DNA from: Microbacterium sp. cf332
GTDB lineage: Bacteria > Actinomycetota > Actinomycetes > Actinomycetales > Microbacteriaceae
DNA: 64,000 nt
Reading direction: 5' to 3'
NCBI RefSeq assembly: GCF_900102175.1
Contig: NZ_FNKN01000002.1
Span: 778,314-842,313 of the forward strand
Numbering within the stretch: position 1 is the stretch's first letter; every line of letters begins with the position of its first letter. Below the pieces are notes generated by a model that was not told the DNA's origin, ran no database searches, and worked only from the letters and a program-made list of their open reading frames with translations. The position numbers and the translations under genes were made by a program. Positions 54,345 to 62,091 of this stretch are shown here, piece by piece.

Positions 54345-55333
54345 GCGCCGTCACCATCCGCGACCTCGCCCTCGACTTCGTCGGCGCGACCACCGTGCGC
54401 GCCCTCGACGGCGTCGACCTCGAGATCGGCGTCGGCTCGTCGCTCGCGCTCGTCGGCGAGTCGGGGTCGGGCAAGTCCACCCTGGCGTCCGTCCTCGGGC
54501 GGATGCAGCCGAAGTCGGCCACCGTGGTGCGCGGTGACATCCGCGTCGCCGGCATCGACGTGCTGGCGCTCGGTACCAGCGCGCTGCGCCGGTACCGACG
54601 CGACCAGCTCGCCTACATCGCACAGGACCCGATCGGATCGCTCGACCCCACGATGCGCATCGGACGTCAGCTGCAGCTCGTGCTGCGCTCGACGGGCCAG
54701 AACGCGTCGACCCCGCGCCGGCGCGAGCTACTCGAGGCCATGCAGATCGAGAACCCCGACCGCGTGCTGAAGCTGTACCCCCACCAGGTCTCGGGCGGGA
54801 TGGCGCAGCGCGTCGCGATCGCGCTCGCGATGTGCCGGCGGCCCCGTCTGCTCATCGCCGACGAGCCGACCGCGGCCCTCGATTCGCAGGTGCGCGAGGA
54901 GGTCGTGCGGCTCATGTTCGAGCAGGCGCGCTCGCTGGGAACGACGATCCTGTGGCTCAGCCACGATCTGCCCGCCGTCGCACGATGGTGCGACGAGGTC
55001 GCCGTCATGTATGCCGGCCGGGTGGTCGAGCGCGGGCGCGCCGCCGACGTGCTCGGCGCACCCGTGCACCCGTACTCGCGAGCGCTGGCCGCGACCGACC
55101 CGTCACGCGTGCGGCGAGGCGATCGGCTCGCCAGCATCCCCGGCTCTCCGCCGGTGCTGCACGGCGAGTCGGCCGGATGCGCCTTCAGCGCGCGGTGTCC
55201 CGTCAGCGTCGCGGCGTGCGCGACGACCCGGCCGCAGCCGACCACCGTGCGCGCGAGTCTGTGCATCCGCACCGACGAGCTGTTGCGTCATGACAGCGAT
55301 CGACGAGGCAGGGACCAGGGGGTGACGGCATGA
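54341..55333 (+). CDS. ABC transporter ATP-binding protein (DppD type)
   Basis: A 330-residue ATPase. Walker A GESGSGKST, signature VSGGMAQRVAIALAM, Walker B RLLIADEPTAALD and switch SHDLP are all present. The C-terminal oligopeptide-ABC domain has four cysteines (CAFSARCPVSVAAC and a later SLCI), which in relatives can hold an iron-sulfur cluster. It is one of two ATPases, as in dipeptide-type importers. Confidence 0.94.
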   Translation: MSAVTIRDLALDFVGATTVRALDGVDLEIGVGSSLALVGESGSGKSTLASVLGRMQPKSATVVRGDIRVAGIDVLALGTSALRRYRRDQLAYIAQDPIGSLDPTMRIGRQLQLVLRSTGQNASTPRRRELLEAMQIENPDRVLKLYPHQVSGGMAQRVAIALAMCRRPRLLIADEPTAALDSQVREEVVRLMFEQARSLGTTILWLSHDLPAVARWCDEVAVMYAGRVVERGRAADVLGAPVHPYSRALAATDPSRVRRGDRLASIPGSPPVLHGESAGCAFSARCPVSVAACATTRPQPTTVRASLCIRTDELLRHDSDRRGRDQGVTA

Positions 55334-56100
55334 CCGACGACCGGCGACCCGTCGTCGAACTCGACGACGTGTCGGTGCGCTTCACGTCGGGCTTCGGCCC
55401 CGCTCGGCGTTCCGTGCAGGCGATGACGGGCATCTCGTTCGACGTCGCGCCCGGCGAGACGCTCGGACTCGTGGGCGAATCCGGATCGGGGAAATCGACG
55501 ACCGGCGCCGTCGTGCTCGGGCTGCAACGACCCGACAGCGGCGTCGTCCGGTTCGAGGGCGCCCCGCTCGCCCGGAGTCTGCGGTCGCGAGCCGGCCGCA
55601 TTCAGGCCGTGCTGCAGCACCCGCGGTGGGCGATCGACCCGCGATCGAGCGTGCTCGACGCCGTGCTCGAGCCGCTGCTCGTGCACGAGCGCCGCAGCGC
55701 CGCCGCGGAGGCGCGGGCGCGGGCGATGCTCGATTCCGTCGGTCTTCCGGTGTCGTTCGAGCAGCGACGCCCGCACCAGCTCTCCGGTGGGCAGCTGCAG
55801 CGGGTGAGCGTCGCCCGGGCGCTCGTGACCCACCCGGCGTTCGTCGTTTTCGACGAGGCCGTCAGCGCGCTCGACGTCTCGGTGCAGGCGCAGATCCTCA
55901 ACCTCATCCAGGACCTGCAGCGCGAGCACGCCTTCGCGGCGCTGTTCATCTCGCACGACCTCGCCGCCGTGCGGTACATCTCCCATCGGGTCGCCGTCAT
56001 GCGCCGGGGCGAGATCGTGGAGCTCGCCCCGACCGACGTCTTCTACGAATCGCCCGCCCACCCCTACTCGCGTCAACTGTTCCAGGAGCTCTCATCGTGA
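55330..56100 (+). CDS. ABC transporter ATP-binding protein (DppF type)
   Basis: A 256-residue ATPase with Walker A GESGSGKST, signature LSGGQLQRVSVARAL, Walker B FVVFDEAVSALD and the switch histidine in SHDLAAV. It is shorter than usual because the cysteine-rich C-terminal domain of DppF is absent. It completes the importer. Its stop overlaps the GTG of the hydrolase gene. Confidence 0.94.
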   Translation: MTDDRRPVVELDDVSVRFTSGFGPARRSVQAMTGISFDVAPGETLGLVGESGSGKSTTGAVVLGLQRPDSGVVRFEGAPLARSLRSRAGRIQAVLQHPRWAIDPRSSVLDAVLEPLLVHERRSAAAEARARAMLDSVGLPVSFEQRRPHQLSGGQLQRVSVARALVTHPAFVVFDEAVSALDVSVQAQILNLIQDLQREHAFAALFISHDLAAVRYISHRVAVMRRGEIVELAPTDVFYESPAHPYSRQLFQELSS

Positions 56101-57116
56101 CCCCTTCACCCCGTCTCGCCCCCGTCCGCACGCAGGGGCCCCGGCTCTCCAACGGCGACTTCGCCCTGCTCCCCGCGCACGGCACCGATCGCGGGCAGAT
56201 CGCCTACGACTTCCCGGGCGTGCGCGTCGGCACCGCGGAGTACGCGGAGGGACCCACCGGTGCCACCGTGCTGTCGATCCCCCGGGGGGCGCGCACCTAT
56301 GCCGACCGGCGCGGCGGGGCGGTGGGGGCGAGCGGCCTCTACAGCTTCAACCACGCGATCTGCCTCGCCGGCGGATCCGTGTACGGCCTGTCGGCCGTCG
56401 CCGGCGTCTCGGAGGCGCTGTTCGACACGGTCGAGCACCGGGCGGGCTTCGACGAGCTGCAGCTCGTCTCGGGCGCGATCATCTACGACTACTCGGTCCG
56501 CGACAACGGGGTGTTCCCGGATGCGGCCCTCGGGCGGGCGGCGTACGACGCGGCGCGTGACGGCGTCGTCGAGGTGGGCCGCGTCGGCGGGGGCGCGTCC
56601 GCCTCGGCGGGCAAGGTCGACCCCGCCCGCGTGGAGTTCACCGGGCAGGGTGCCGCGTTCCGGCAGGTCGGCGACGTGAAGGTGCTCGTGGTGACGGTGC
56701 TGAACCCGTACGGCGTCATCCTCGATCGGTCGGGGCGCATCATCCGCGGCAACTACGACGAGATCAGCGGCGCACGGCGGCATCCGGCCGAGGATTACGA
56801 GGCCGCGATCGCCGACGCGCGGCTCACGACCCCGGTGTCGGGCAACACGACCATCACCGCGGTCGTGACGAACGTCCGCCTCAGCGACACCGACCTGCAG
56901 CAGTTCGCCCTGCAGGTGCACAGCTCGATGCATCGCGGCATCCAGCCGTTCCACACCTCGATGGACGGCGACACCCTGTTCGCGCTGACGACCGACGAGA
57001 TTGAGCTGCCCGTCGACCCGGCCACGGCGCACGGACGCCTGTCGCTCAACCCCACCGCCGTCGCGACCCTCGCGGGTGAGGCCGCGTGGGACGCCATCCT
57101 CTGCGCGGCGGGCTGA
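56097..57116 (+). CDS. N-terminal-nucleophile (DmpA/P1 family) hydrolase resembling NylC
   Basis: A 339-residue self-cleaving hydrolase. The predicted cut is Asn250|Thr251 in SGNTTITAVVTN, leaving Thr251 as the N-terminal nucleophile. It is very similar to what I recall of NylC, the endo-type 6-aminohexanoate-oligomer hydrolase. The NylC catalytic set Lys189, Asn219, Thr267, Asp306 and Asp308 maps by one constant offset of 16 to Lys173, Asn203, Thr251, Asp290 and Asp292 here. DmpA relatives act on beta-peptides and D/L-amino-acid amides. It is probably cytoplasmic. The operon context suggests cleaving an imported oligomer. Confidence 0.9.
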   Translation: MTPSPRLAPVRTQGPRLSNGDFALLPAHGTDRGQIAYDFPGVRVGTAEYAEGPTGATVLSIPRGARTYADRRGGAVGASGLYSFNHAICLAGGSVYGLSAVAGVSEALFDTVEHRAGFDELQLVSGAIIYDYSVRDNGVFPDAALGRAAYDAARDGVVEVGRVGGGASASAGKVDPARVEFTGQGAAFRQVGDVKVLVVTVLNPYGVILDRSGRIIRGNYDEISGARRHPAEDYEAAIADARLTTPVSGNTTITAVVTNVRLSDTDLQQFALQVHSSMHRGIQPFHTSMDGDTLFALTTDEIELPVDPATAHGRLSLNPTAVATLAGEAAWDAILCAAG

Positions 57117-57119
57117 GCC

Positions 57120-57761
57120 GTGCACGAGTTCCCTGCGTACCGCGCCCCGTCGCAGCGCGAGGTCACCGACCTCGTGCGTGCGAACCCCTTCGCGCTCATC
57201 GTCTCGGGCGGATCGGCCGAAGAGGCGCCGGTCGCGACCCACACGCCCGTCATCATCGAGCACCTCGCCGCCGACGACGGCCTCGTCGGCGGCGAGATGC
57301 TCGGACACATCGCGCGAAAGAACCCGCAGTGGCGCTCGTTGCGCGACGGGCAGCCGGTGCTGCTCGTGTTCTCGGGTCCGCACGGCTACGTCTCGCCGAC
57401 GGCGTATGCCGACGATCCGAACGTCCCGACCTGGGACTACGCCGCGGTGCATCTGACGGCGCGCGTGACAGTGCTGGACGACCCGACCGAGAGCATGCAC
57501 GTCGTCACCCGGACGGTGCACGAGCTCGAGGCACTCGAGTCCACCGCGTGGGATCCGACCGGATCGCTGCCGACCTTCGAGCGCATCGTCGGGGGCGTCG
57601 TCTCGTTCCGCTTCGCCGTGACCGACCAGCGCGCCGTGTTCAAGCTGAGCCAGGACAAGCCGGCGGATGTGCGCGAGCGGGTCGTCGCCGCCGCGCGCGC
57701 CCGCGGGTGCCCGCACGGCGACGTGGGCGGCCTCATCGAGCGGATCGGAGCCGGGTCATGA
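57120..57761 (+). CDS. PaiB-like FMN-binding protein
   Basis: A 213-residue protein of the PaiB family (FMN-binding split barrel), with the FRxPSQREVTDLVRANPFAL-type start, HIARKNPQW and VFSGPHGYVSP. In Bacillus PaiB is a regulator linked to polyamine acetylation and degradation. It may instead act on its FMN cofactor. Starting at GTG 57120, three bases after the hydrolase stop, it is clearly in the amine-oxidase operon. Confidence 0.87.
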   Translation: MHEFPAYRAPSQREVTDLVRANPFALIVSGGSAEEAPVATHTPVIIEHLAADDGLVGGEMLGHIARKNPQWRSLRDGQPVLLVFSGPHGYVSPTAYADDPNVPTWDYAAVHLTARVTVLDDPTESMHVVTRTVHELEALESTAWDPTGSLPTFERIVGGVVSFRFAVTDQRAVFKLSQDKPADVRERVVAAARARGCPHGDVGGLIERIGAGS

Positions 57762-58825
57762 TCGTTCACGAGTGGTCGGCCGAGTCCACGGACCCCGAGG
57801 CCGAGGGGCGCCGCCTGGGGGAGGCTTGGGCGCCGCAGCTGCGCGCGGCGCACGCGTCGTACCTCGAGCTGTTCGCCCAGTCCGGTGTGCCGGCGGCGGA
57901 TGCCGTCGACGTCGCGCGCGCCTGCGGGACGGCCGTCGCCGAGCACGCGCCGGAGGTGGCCGCGGAGTTCCGGGGCGTCGCGGCCGGCAGCGGCCTCGCC
58001 CTCACCGATGTCCTGATGCTCACGGCCCGCACCGAGATCCTCGCCCGGATGACCCCCTCGATCCCGTCCATGGAGTGCTCGACCATCGTCCACGTGCCCG
58101 AAGCCGGTGCGCCTCGCACGCTGCAGACCTGGGACTGGCACCAGACGCTCTCGAACGAGACTCTCGTGCGCCGGTGGCAGAGCGCCTCCGGGGCGCGCGT
58201 CGCAGCCTTCGCGGAGTTCGGGCAGCCCGCCAAGATCGGCGTCAACGACCGTGGGGTCGGCGTGCACTTCAACATCCTCCACCACCGTTCCGACGGTTCG
58301 CAGGCCGGGGTGCCGGTGCACGTCCTCGCCCGGATGATCCTTGATCGAGCCGAAAGTGTCGACGATGCCGCCTCCATCGCGCGGTCGGTGCCGCTGGCGG
58401 CATCCAGCGTCATCACGGTCGTCGACCGGGACTCGGCGGCGGCGATCGAGGTCGCCCCCGCGGGCGTGGCCGTGCTGCCCGTGTCGCGCGGCGAGACGTT
58501 CGCGCACACGAACCACTTCCTCGACCCCGGCCTCGCCGCGCGGGAGTACTCGCCGTACGAGACGACGAGCGTGCCGCGCTACACCTGCCTCGTCGACAAC
58601 GCCGAGCTCGCCGGCATCCCGGATGCCCGGGAGCGCGCCCTCGCGTTCGGCGCGGTGGCGGGCGACGGCATCTCGGTGCGGCCGCGCCCCGAGCAGCCCG
58701 ACCACCTGCGCTGGGAGACCAAGCTCACCGTCGCGCTCGACGTCGCGTCCGGCGCGCTCGAGTTCGCGGCCGGGGCGCCCGCTGACATCGCATCCCTGTC
58801 GTGGCGTCGCTTCACGGCGGTGTGA
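57758..58825 (+). CDS. C45 family autoproteolytic acyltransferase/hydrolase
   Basis: A 355-residue protein of the isopenicillin-N acyltransferase (C45) family. After removal of a pro-segment, Cys107 in MECSTI would become the N-terminal nucleophile. AWAPQLRAAHASYLELF near the start and TNHFLDPG are typical. Family members move or hydrolyse acyl groups on amines; exact substrates vary and are unknown here. It overlaps the PaiB-like gene by four bases and is the last enzyme gene of the operon. Confidence 0.88.
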   Translation: MIVHEWSAESTDPEAEGRRLGEAWAPQLRAAHASYLELFAQSGVPAADAVDVARACGTAVAEHAPEVAAEFRGVAAGSGLALTDVLMLTARTEILARMTPSIPSMECSTIVHVPEAGAPRTLQTWDWHQTLSNETLVRRWQSASGARVAAFAEFGQPAKIGVNDRGVGVHFNILHHRSDGSQAGVPVHVLARMILDRAESVDDAASIARSVPLAASSVITVVDRDSAAAIEVAPAGVAVLPVSRGETFAHTNHFLDPGLAAREYSPYETTSVPRYTCLVDNAELAGIPDARERALAFGAVAGDGISVRPRPEQPDHLRWETKLTVALDVASGALEFAAGAPADIASLSWRRFTAV

Positions 58826-58829
58826 CACG

Positions 58830-59432
58830 GTGTCGGCTGCGCTGCACCTGAGCGCGCTCGCGGCCGCGGTCGTCGGCACGGCGGTGCTGCTCGTCCGTCC
58901 CCGCGGGACGCAGGCGGCGGCCGTCGCGGCGTCGGTCGTCATGGCCGCAGCGATGGCCGACCTGACCCTCTGGCGTGCCGTGCCCGCGGTGTGGTGGGTC
59001 GCCGCGCAGCTGGCCCTCGCCGTCGTGCTGGCGGTCGTCGCGCGGTGCGCCGGCGCGCGACCGGCCGTCGACGGGCGCGCGGCTCGCGGCGCGGTCTGCC
59101 CCCTCGCCGTGCACGCCGCCCTCGGGCTCGTCGTCATGGCCGCCTGCGCCGCGATGATGGTCGGAGCGGGAGCGGGAGCGGGAGCGGGAGCGGGAGCGGG
59201 AGCGGGCGCGGGCGCGGGCCTCGGGGGTGTCGGGGGTGTCGGCGGTGTCGGGGGTCACGCCCACACGTCGCCGGCGGGGCTGCTGGTCATCCTGGGCGGG
59301 CTCGTCCTGGGGTACGCCGTCGTGACGGCCCGCCACGTGCGACTGCTGCCGCATCCCCGCCATCGGGTGCACGCCGGCCTCATGCTGGCCTCCGCAGCCG
59401 CGATGCTCCTCGCGACTGCAGCCGGTGTGTGA
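58830..59432 (+). CDS. Multi-pass membrane protein with Gly-Ala repeat
   Basis: A 200-residue hydrophobic protein with ~5-6 membrane helices. In the middle, residues ~110-130 are a Gly-Ala repeat encoded by hexanucleotides, followed by GVGGVGG repeats, and then HAHTSP. It is similar in layout to DUF5134-type actinobacterial proteins, sometimes annotated as copper-related because of their histidines. I am not sure of that. It starts with GTG four bases after the C45 stop, so it is probably in the operon. Confidence 0.6.
   Translation: MSAALHLSALAAAVVGTAVLLVRPRGTQAAAVAASVVMAAAMADLTLWRAVPAVWWVAAQLALAVVLAVVARCAGARPAVDGRAARGAVCPLAVHAALGLVVMAACAAMMVGAGAGAGAGAGAGAGAGAGLGGVGGVGGVGGHAHTSPAGLLVILGGLVLGYAVVTARHVRLLPHPRHRVHAGLMLASAAAMLLATAAGV
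59163..59216. repeat. Coding hexanucleotide repeat (GGAGCG x7, GGCGCG x2)
   Basis: Seven perfect GGAGCG units followed by two GGCGCG units, in frame, encode a Gly-Ala run inside the membrane-protein gene. Unit number can change without a frameshift. Confidence 0.9.
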
Positions 59433-59482
59433 CCCGACGGGTCTGCTCTGCGGGGGCCTGGGGCGGCGCGGGGCGGGTCGCG

Positions 59483-59556
59483 GATGCAAGGGTTCGTGTC
59501 CGACACCCCGGGCGGGGACGCCCCACCCCGGTGTGTCGGCATGGATGTCTTGCATC
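59483..59556. repeat. 74-bp dyad repeat, copy 6
   Basis: GATGCAAG at the left end is exactly complementary to CTTGCATC at the right end. Inner arms CGACAC/GTGTCG are symmetric. It is the first unit of the array. Confidence 0.95.
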
Positions 59557-59603
59557 CCGGCTCCACGGCCCGCCGCCGCGCCTCGGGCTCGGAGCCGTGC
59601 GCC

Positions 59604-59677
59604 GATGCAAGGGTTCGCCCCCGACACCCCGGGCGGGGATGCCGCACCCCGGTGTGTCGGCATGGATGTCTTGCATC
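59604..59677. repeat. 74-bp dyad repeat, copy 7
   Basis: It starts 121 bp after copy 6 and is nearly identical to it, including the arms. Confidence 0.95.
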
Positions 59678-59724
59678 CCGGCTTCACGGCCTGCCGCCGC
59701 GCCTCGGGCTCAGGGCCGTGCGCC

Positions 59725-59798
59725 GATACAAGGGTTCGCCCCCGACACACCGGCGGGGGATGCTGCACCCCGGGGTGTCGGGCACGAACCCTTGCATC
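59725..59798. repeat. 74-bp dyad repeat, copy 8
   Basis: It starts 121 bp after copy 7. Its left end has one change (GATACAAG). AAGGGTTCG pairs fully with CGAACCCTT, so this copy has the longest continuous stem. Confidence 0.95.
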
Positions 59799-59882
59799 CC
59801 GGCCCACCAGCCCCACCACGGCCCCCACCCCGGCCCACCCACCCCGGCCCACCCACCCCGGCCCCCGCCCCCGCCCCGACCC

Positions 59883-60527
59883 CTACGGGTAGGTCGTGCG
59901 GGCGATGCCGCGGAGGGTGCCGCGGTACGTCTCGGTGAGGTCGCGGATGATGTGCGAGGGCGCGCGACGCGCGACGGTGTGCAGATCGAGCAGCTCTCGC
60001 GAGTTGAACAGCGCGTTGCAGGTGGCGAGGGCGTAGTCGTAGAGCGTCTCGTCCGCATCCTCGATGCGCATGAGCTCCCGGATGGCGGGACCCCAGGCCG
60101 CGTCGATGATCCTCGCGTGGCGCTCGCCGCGGGCGAGGCGGGTGAGGAATCCTTCGCGCGACCGGACGAGCACCATGGCCGGACCGTGGCTCACGACGAG
60201 CTCGAACCATTTGCCGAGCACCGCCTCGAAGAGGTCGGCGCCGTCGAGGTCGAGCGTCGCGGCGTAGTGCACGAGCTGGTCGAGCACGTTCAGCAGGTAC
60301 TCGCGATGGAGTTCGTCGAGCGACGGGTAGTAGCGGTAGGCCGTCGCCACCGACAGCCCCGCCCGAGCCGCGATGGCGGGCATGGTCGCCGAGTCGGGGT
60401 CGTCGCGGAGCAGCTCGCCGGTCGCCGCGAGGAGGGCCGCCTTGTTGCGGGCGACGTCCTGGCGCGGTCCCCGACGCCGCGCCGGCGCCGGGCTGCCGGA
60501 TGCGGCGGCGGCCGGGGCGGTGCTCAT
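59883..60527 (-). CDS. TetR family transcriptional regulator
   Basis: A 214-residue regulator. An N-terminal arginine-rich linker is followed by a helix-turn-helix (MPAIAARAGLSVATAYRYYP) and a helical effector domain. The start at 60527 follows TAATCT by seven bases and has no Shine-Dalgarno, so it appears leaderless. It lies downstream of a major facilitator gene on the same strand, which it may control. Confidence 0.88.
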   Translation of the reverse strand: MSTAPAAAASGSPAPARRRGPRQDVARNKAALLAATGELLRDDPDSATMPAIAARAGLSVATAYRYYPSLDELHREYLLNVLDQLVHYAATLDLDGADLFEAVLGKWFELVVSHGPAMVLVRSREGFLTRLARGERHARIIDAAWGPAIRELMRIEDADETLYDYALATCNALFNSRELLDLHTVARRAPSHIIRDLTETYRGTLRGIARTTYP

Positions 60528-60534
60528 GATCGGA

Positions 60535-60540
60535 AGATTA
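60535..60540 (-). promoter_or_regulatory. -10 box for leaderless tetR
   Basis: TAATCT on the minus strand lies seven bases before the ATG of the TetR gene. No Shine-Dalgarno is present. Confidence 0.6.
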
Positions 60541-60585
60541 GCGCGCGATGCCGGTCGGCGCCGACCACCGGCATCGCGCGGCGGC

Positions 60586-61884
60586 TCACCGGTAGAGGTG
60601 GCTCGTCGTGTCGCGGTTGCCGCGCACACCGGTTCCGACGAGGACCAGTCCGAAGACACCCGCCGCGATGAGGATGAACGCGGGCATGTAGGTGTTGCCC
60701 GTCGTGTCGATCAGGAGCGTCGCGAGGTACGGGCCGGCGCCGCCGCCGATCACCGCGCCGACGCTGTGGCCGACGGCGACACCCGTGTGGCGGATGCGGG
60801 TCGGGTAGAACTCCGCGACCGACCCGTAGGTGCCGGCCTGGCACAGGGCGTAGGGGATCATGCCGAGAGCGAGCCCGAGGACCGCGAGACCGAACGATCC
60901 GGTGTTCATGAGCAGGAACGACGGGAACGTGATCACGACGTACGCGGTGTAGGCGATGAGCAGGGTGCGCTTGGCCCCGACGCGGTTTCCGAAGACGCCC
61001 GCGAACGGGATGAGGCATGCAGCGAGCAGTACGGCGACGAGCACGATCGTCGAGGCCTGGCTCGAGCTGAAACCGAGCACCTGCGAGAAGTAGACCGCGA
61101 CGAACACGGTGCCCACGTAAGTGCCGAGATTCTGCACGGTCGAGATGCCGATGACCTTGAACAGCTGCGGCCGGTACTCGCGCACCAGATCGACGAACGG
61201 CCGCTTGGTCGTGGCGTCCTCGCTCTCGAGCGCCGTGAACTCGGGGCTGTCCTCGACCTTGAGTCGCAGATAGAGGCACAGGATGCCGAGCGGCAGCGCC
61301 GCCAAGAACGGGAGACGCCATCCCCACTCGACCATCGCCTCGGCGGGGATGAGGGCGGCGACCAGAGCGGCGGCACCGGCGGCGAGGCCCTTGCCGAGGT
61401 TCGCGACGCTCGGGATGAACGAGATGTACAGCGGGCGACGGTGGGGCGGGGCCCATTCGCGGATGTACGACGCAGCGCCGCCGATCTCACCGCCGGCGGA
61501 GAACCCCTGCAGCATCCGGAACGTGACGAGCAGGATGGGCGCGAGGATGCCGATCTGCGCGTAGCCGGGCAGGAGGCCGGTGAGCGTCGCTGCGGCCCCC
61601 ATGAGGGTGATGCTCGCGATGAGGCTGATGCGTCGTCCGCGCCGGTCGCCGAGGCGCCCGAAGTACCAGGCTCCCAAGGGGCGCACGAGGAAAGCCGATC
61701 CGAAGACCAGCAGCGTGTTCAGCAGCCCGACCGTCGGGTCGTCGCTCGGGAAGAACACGAGCGACAGGGTGGCCGCGACGTAGCCGTACACGCTGAAGTC
61801 GTAGTACTCGATGAACGTGCCGAAGATGGCGGCGCCCGTCGCCTTCTTCGCCCCCGTTCGGCGTTCGGCGGTAACAGCGGTCAT
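60586..61884 (-). CDS. MHS-family major facilitator transporter
   Basis: A 432-residue proton symporter-like protein with 12 predicted helices. FIEYYDFSVYGYVAATL and the loop motif GRLGDRRGRR are typical of the metabolite:H+ symporters (ProP, ShiA, KgtP). The substrate cannot be assigned. The start at 61884 is chosen over 61905 because AGGAAG is correctly spaced for it. It is divergent from a hydroxyacid-dehydrogenase/aldolase pair, so it may import their substrate. Confidence 0.9.
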   Translation of the reverse strand: MTAVTAERRTGAKKATGAAIFGTFIEYYDFSVYGYVAATLSLVFFPSDDPTVGLLNTLLVFGSAFLVRPLGAWYFGRLGDRRGRRISLIASITLMGAAATLTGLLPGYAQIGILAPILLVTFRMLQGFSAGGEIGGAASYIREWAPPHRRPLYISFIPSVANLGKGLAAGAAALVAALIPAEAMVEWGWRLPFLAALPLGILCLYLRLKVEDSPEFTALESEDATTKRPFVDLVREYRPQLFKVIGISTVQNLGTYVGTVFVAVYFSQVLGFSSSQASTIVLVAVLLAACLIPFAGVFGNRVGAKRTLLIAYTAYVVITFPSFLLMNTGSFGLAVLGLALGMIPYALCQAGTYGSVAEFYPTRIRHTGVAVGHSVGAVIGGGAGPYLATLLIDTTGNTYMPAFILIAAGVFGLVLVGTGVRGNRDTTSHLYR

Positions 61885-62091
61885 CGGTGTACTTCCTGTC
61901 GTCATTGACTAAATGCGTGAGTGATCACACTTTGCGAACGTCAGCTTCGACGAAGTCGGGGCGGGTGTCAAGTGCTGTGCGGGCCCACTCGTACTGAACG
62001 AGAGCCTCGGGGGCGGGGTTGAGCCAGTGCGCCGGTGACCCGTATGGTTCTCTAACTGAGACTTTCTTCTCGATTAGCAAAGGTGCGATTG

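Larger units (their letters stand above)
59433..59882. other. Intergenic region without genes; array of three dyad repeats
   Basis: About 450 bp between two convergent genes contain three 74-bp dyad repeats in an exact 121-bp period, followed by a GGCCCACC/CCCCGGCCCACC-rich stretch. I see no coding sequence. Confidence 0.75.

Noticed and set aside
59483..59798. CRISPR-like array (regularly spaced palindromic repeats)
   Set aside because: There are only three units, repeats are 74 bp, the spacers are nearly identical rather than unique, and no cas genes are present.
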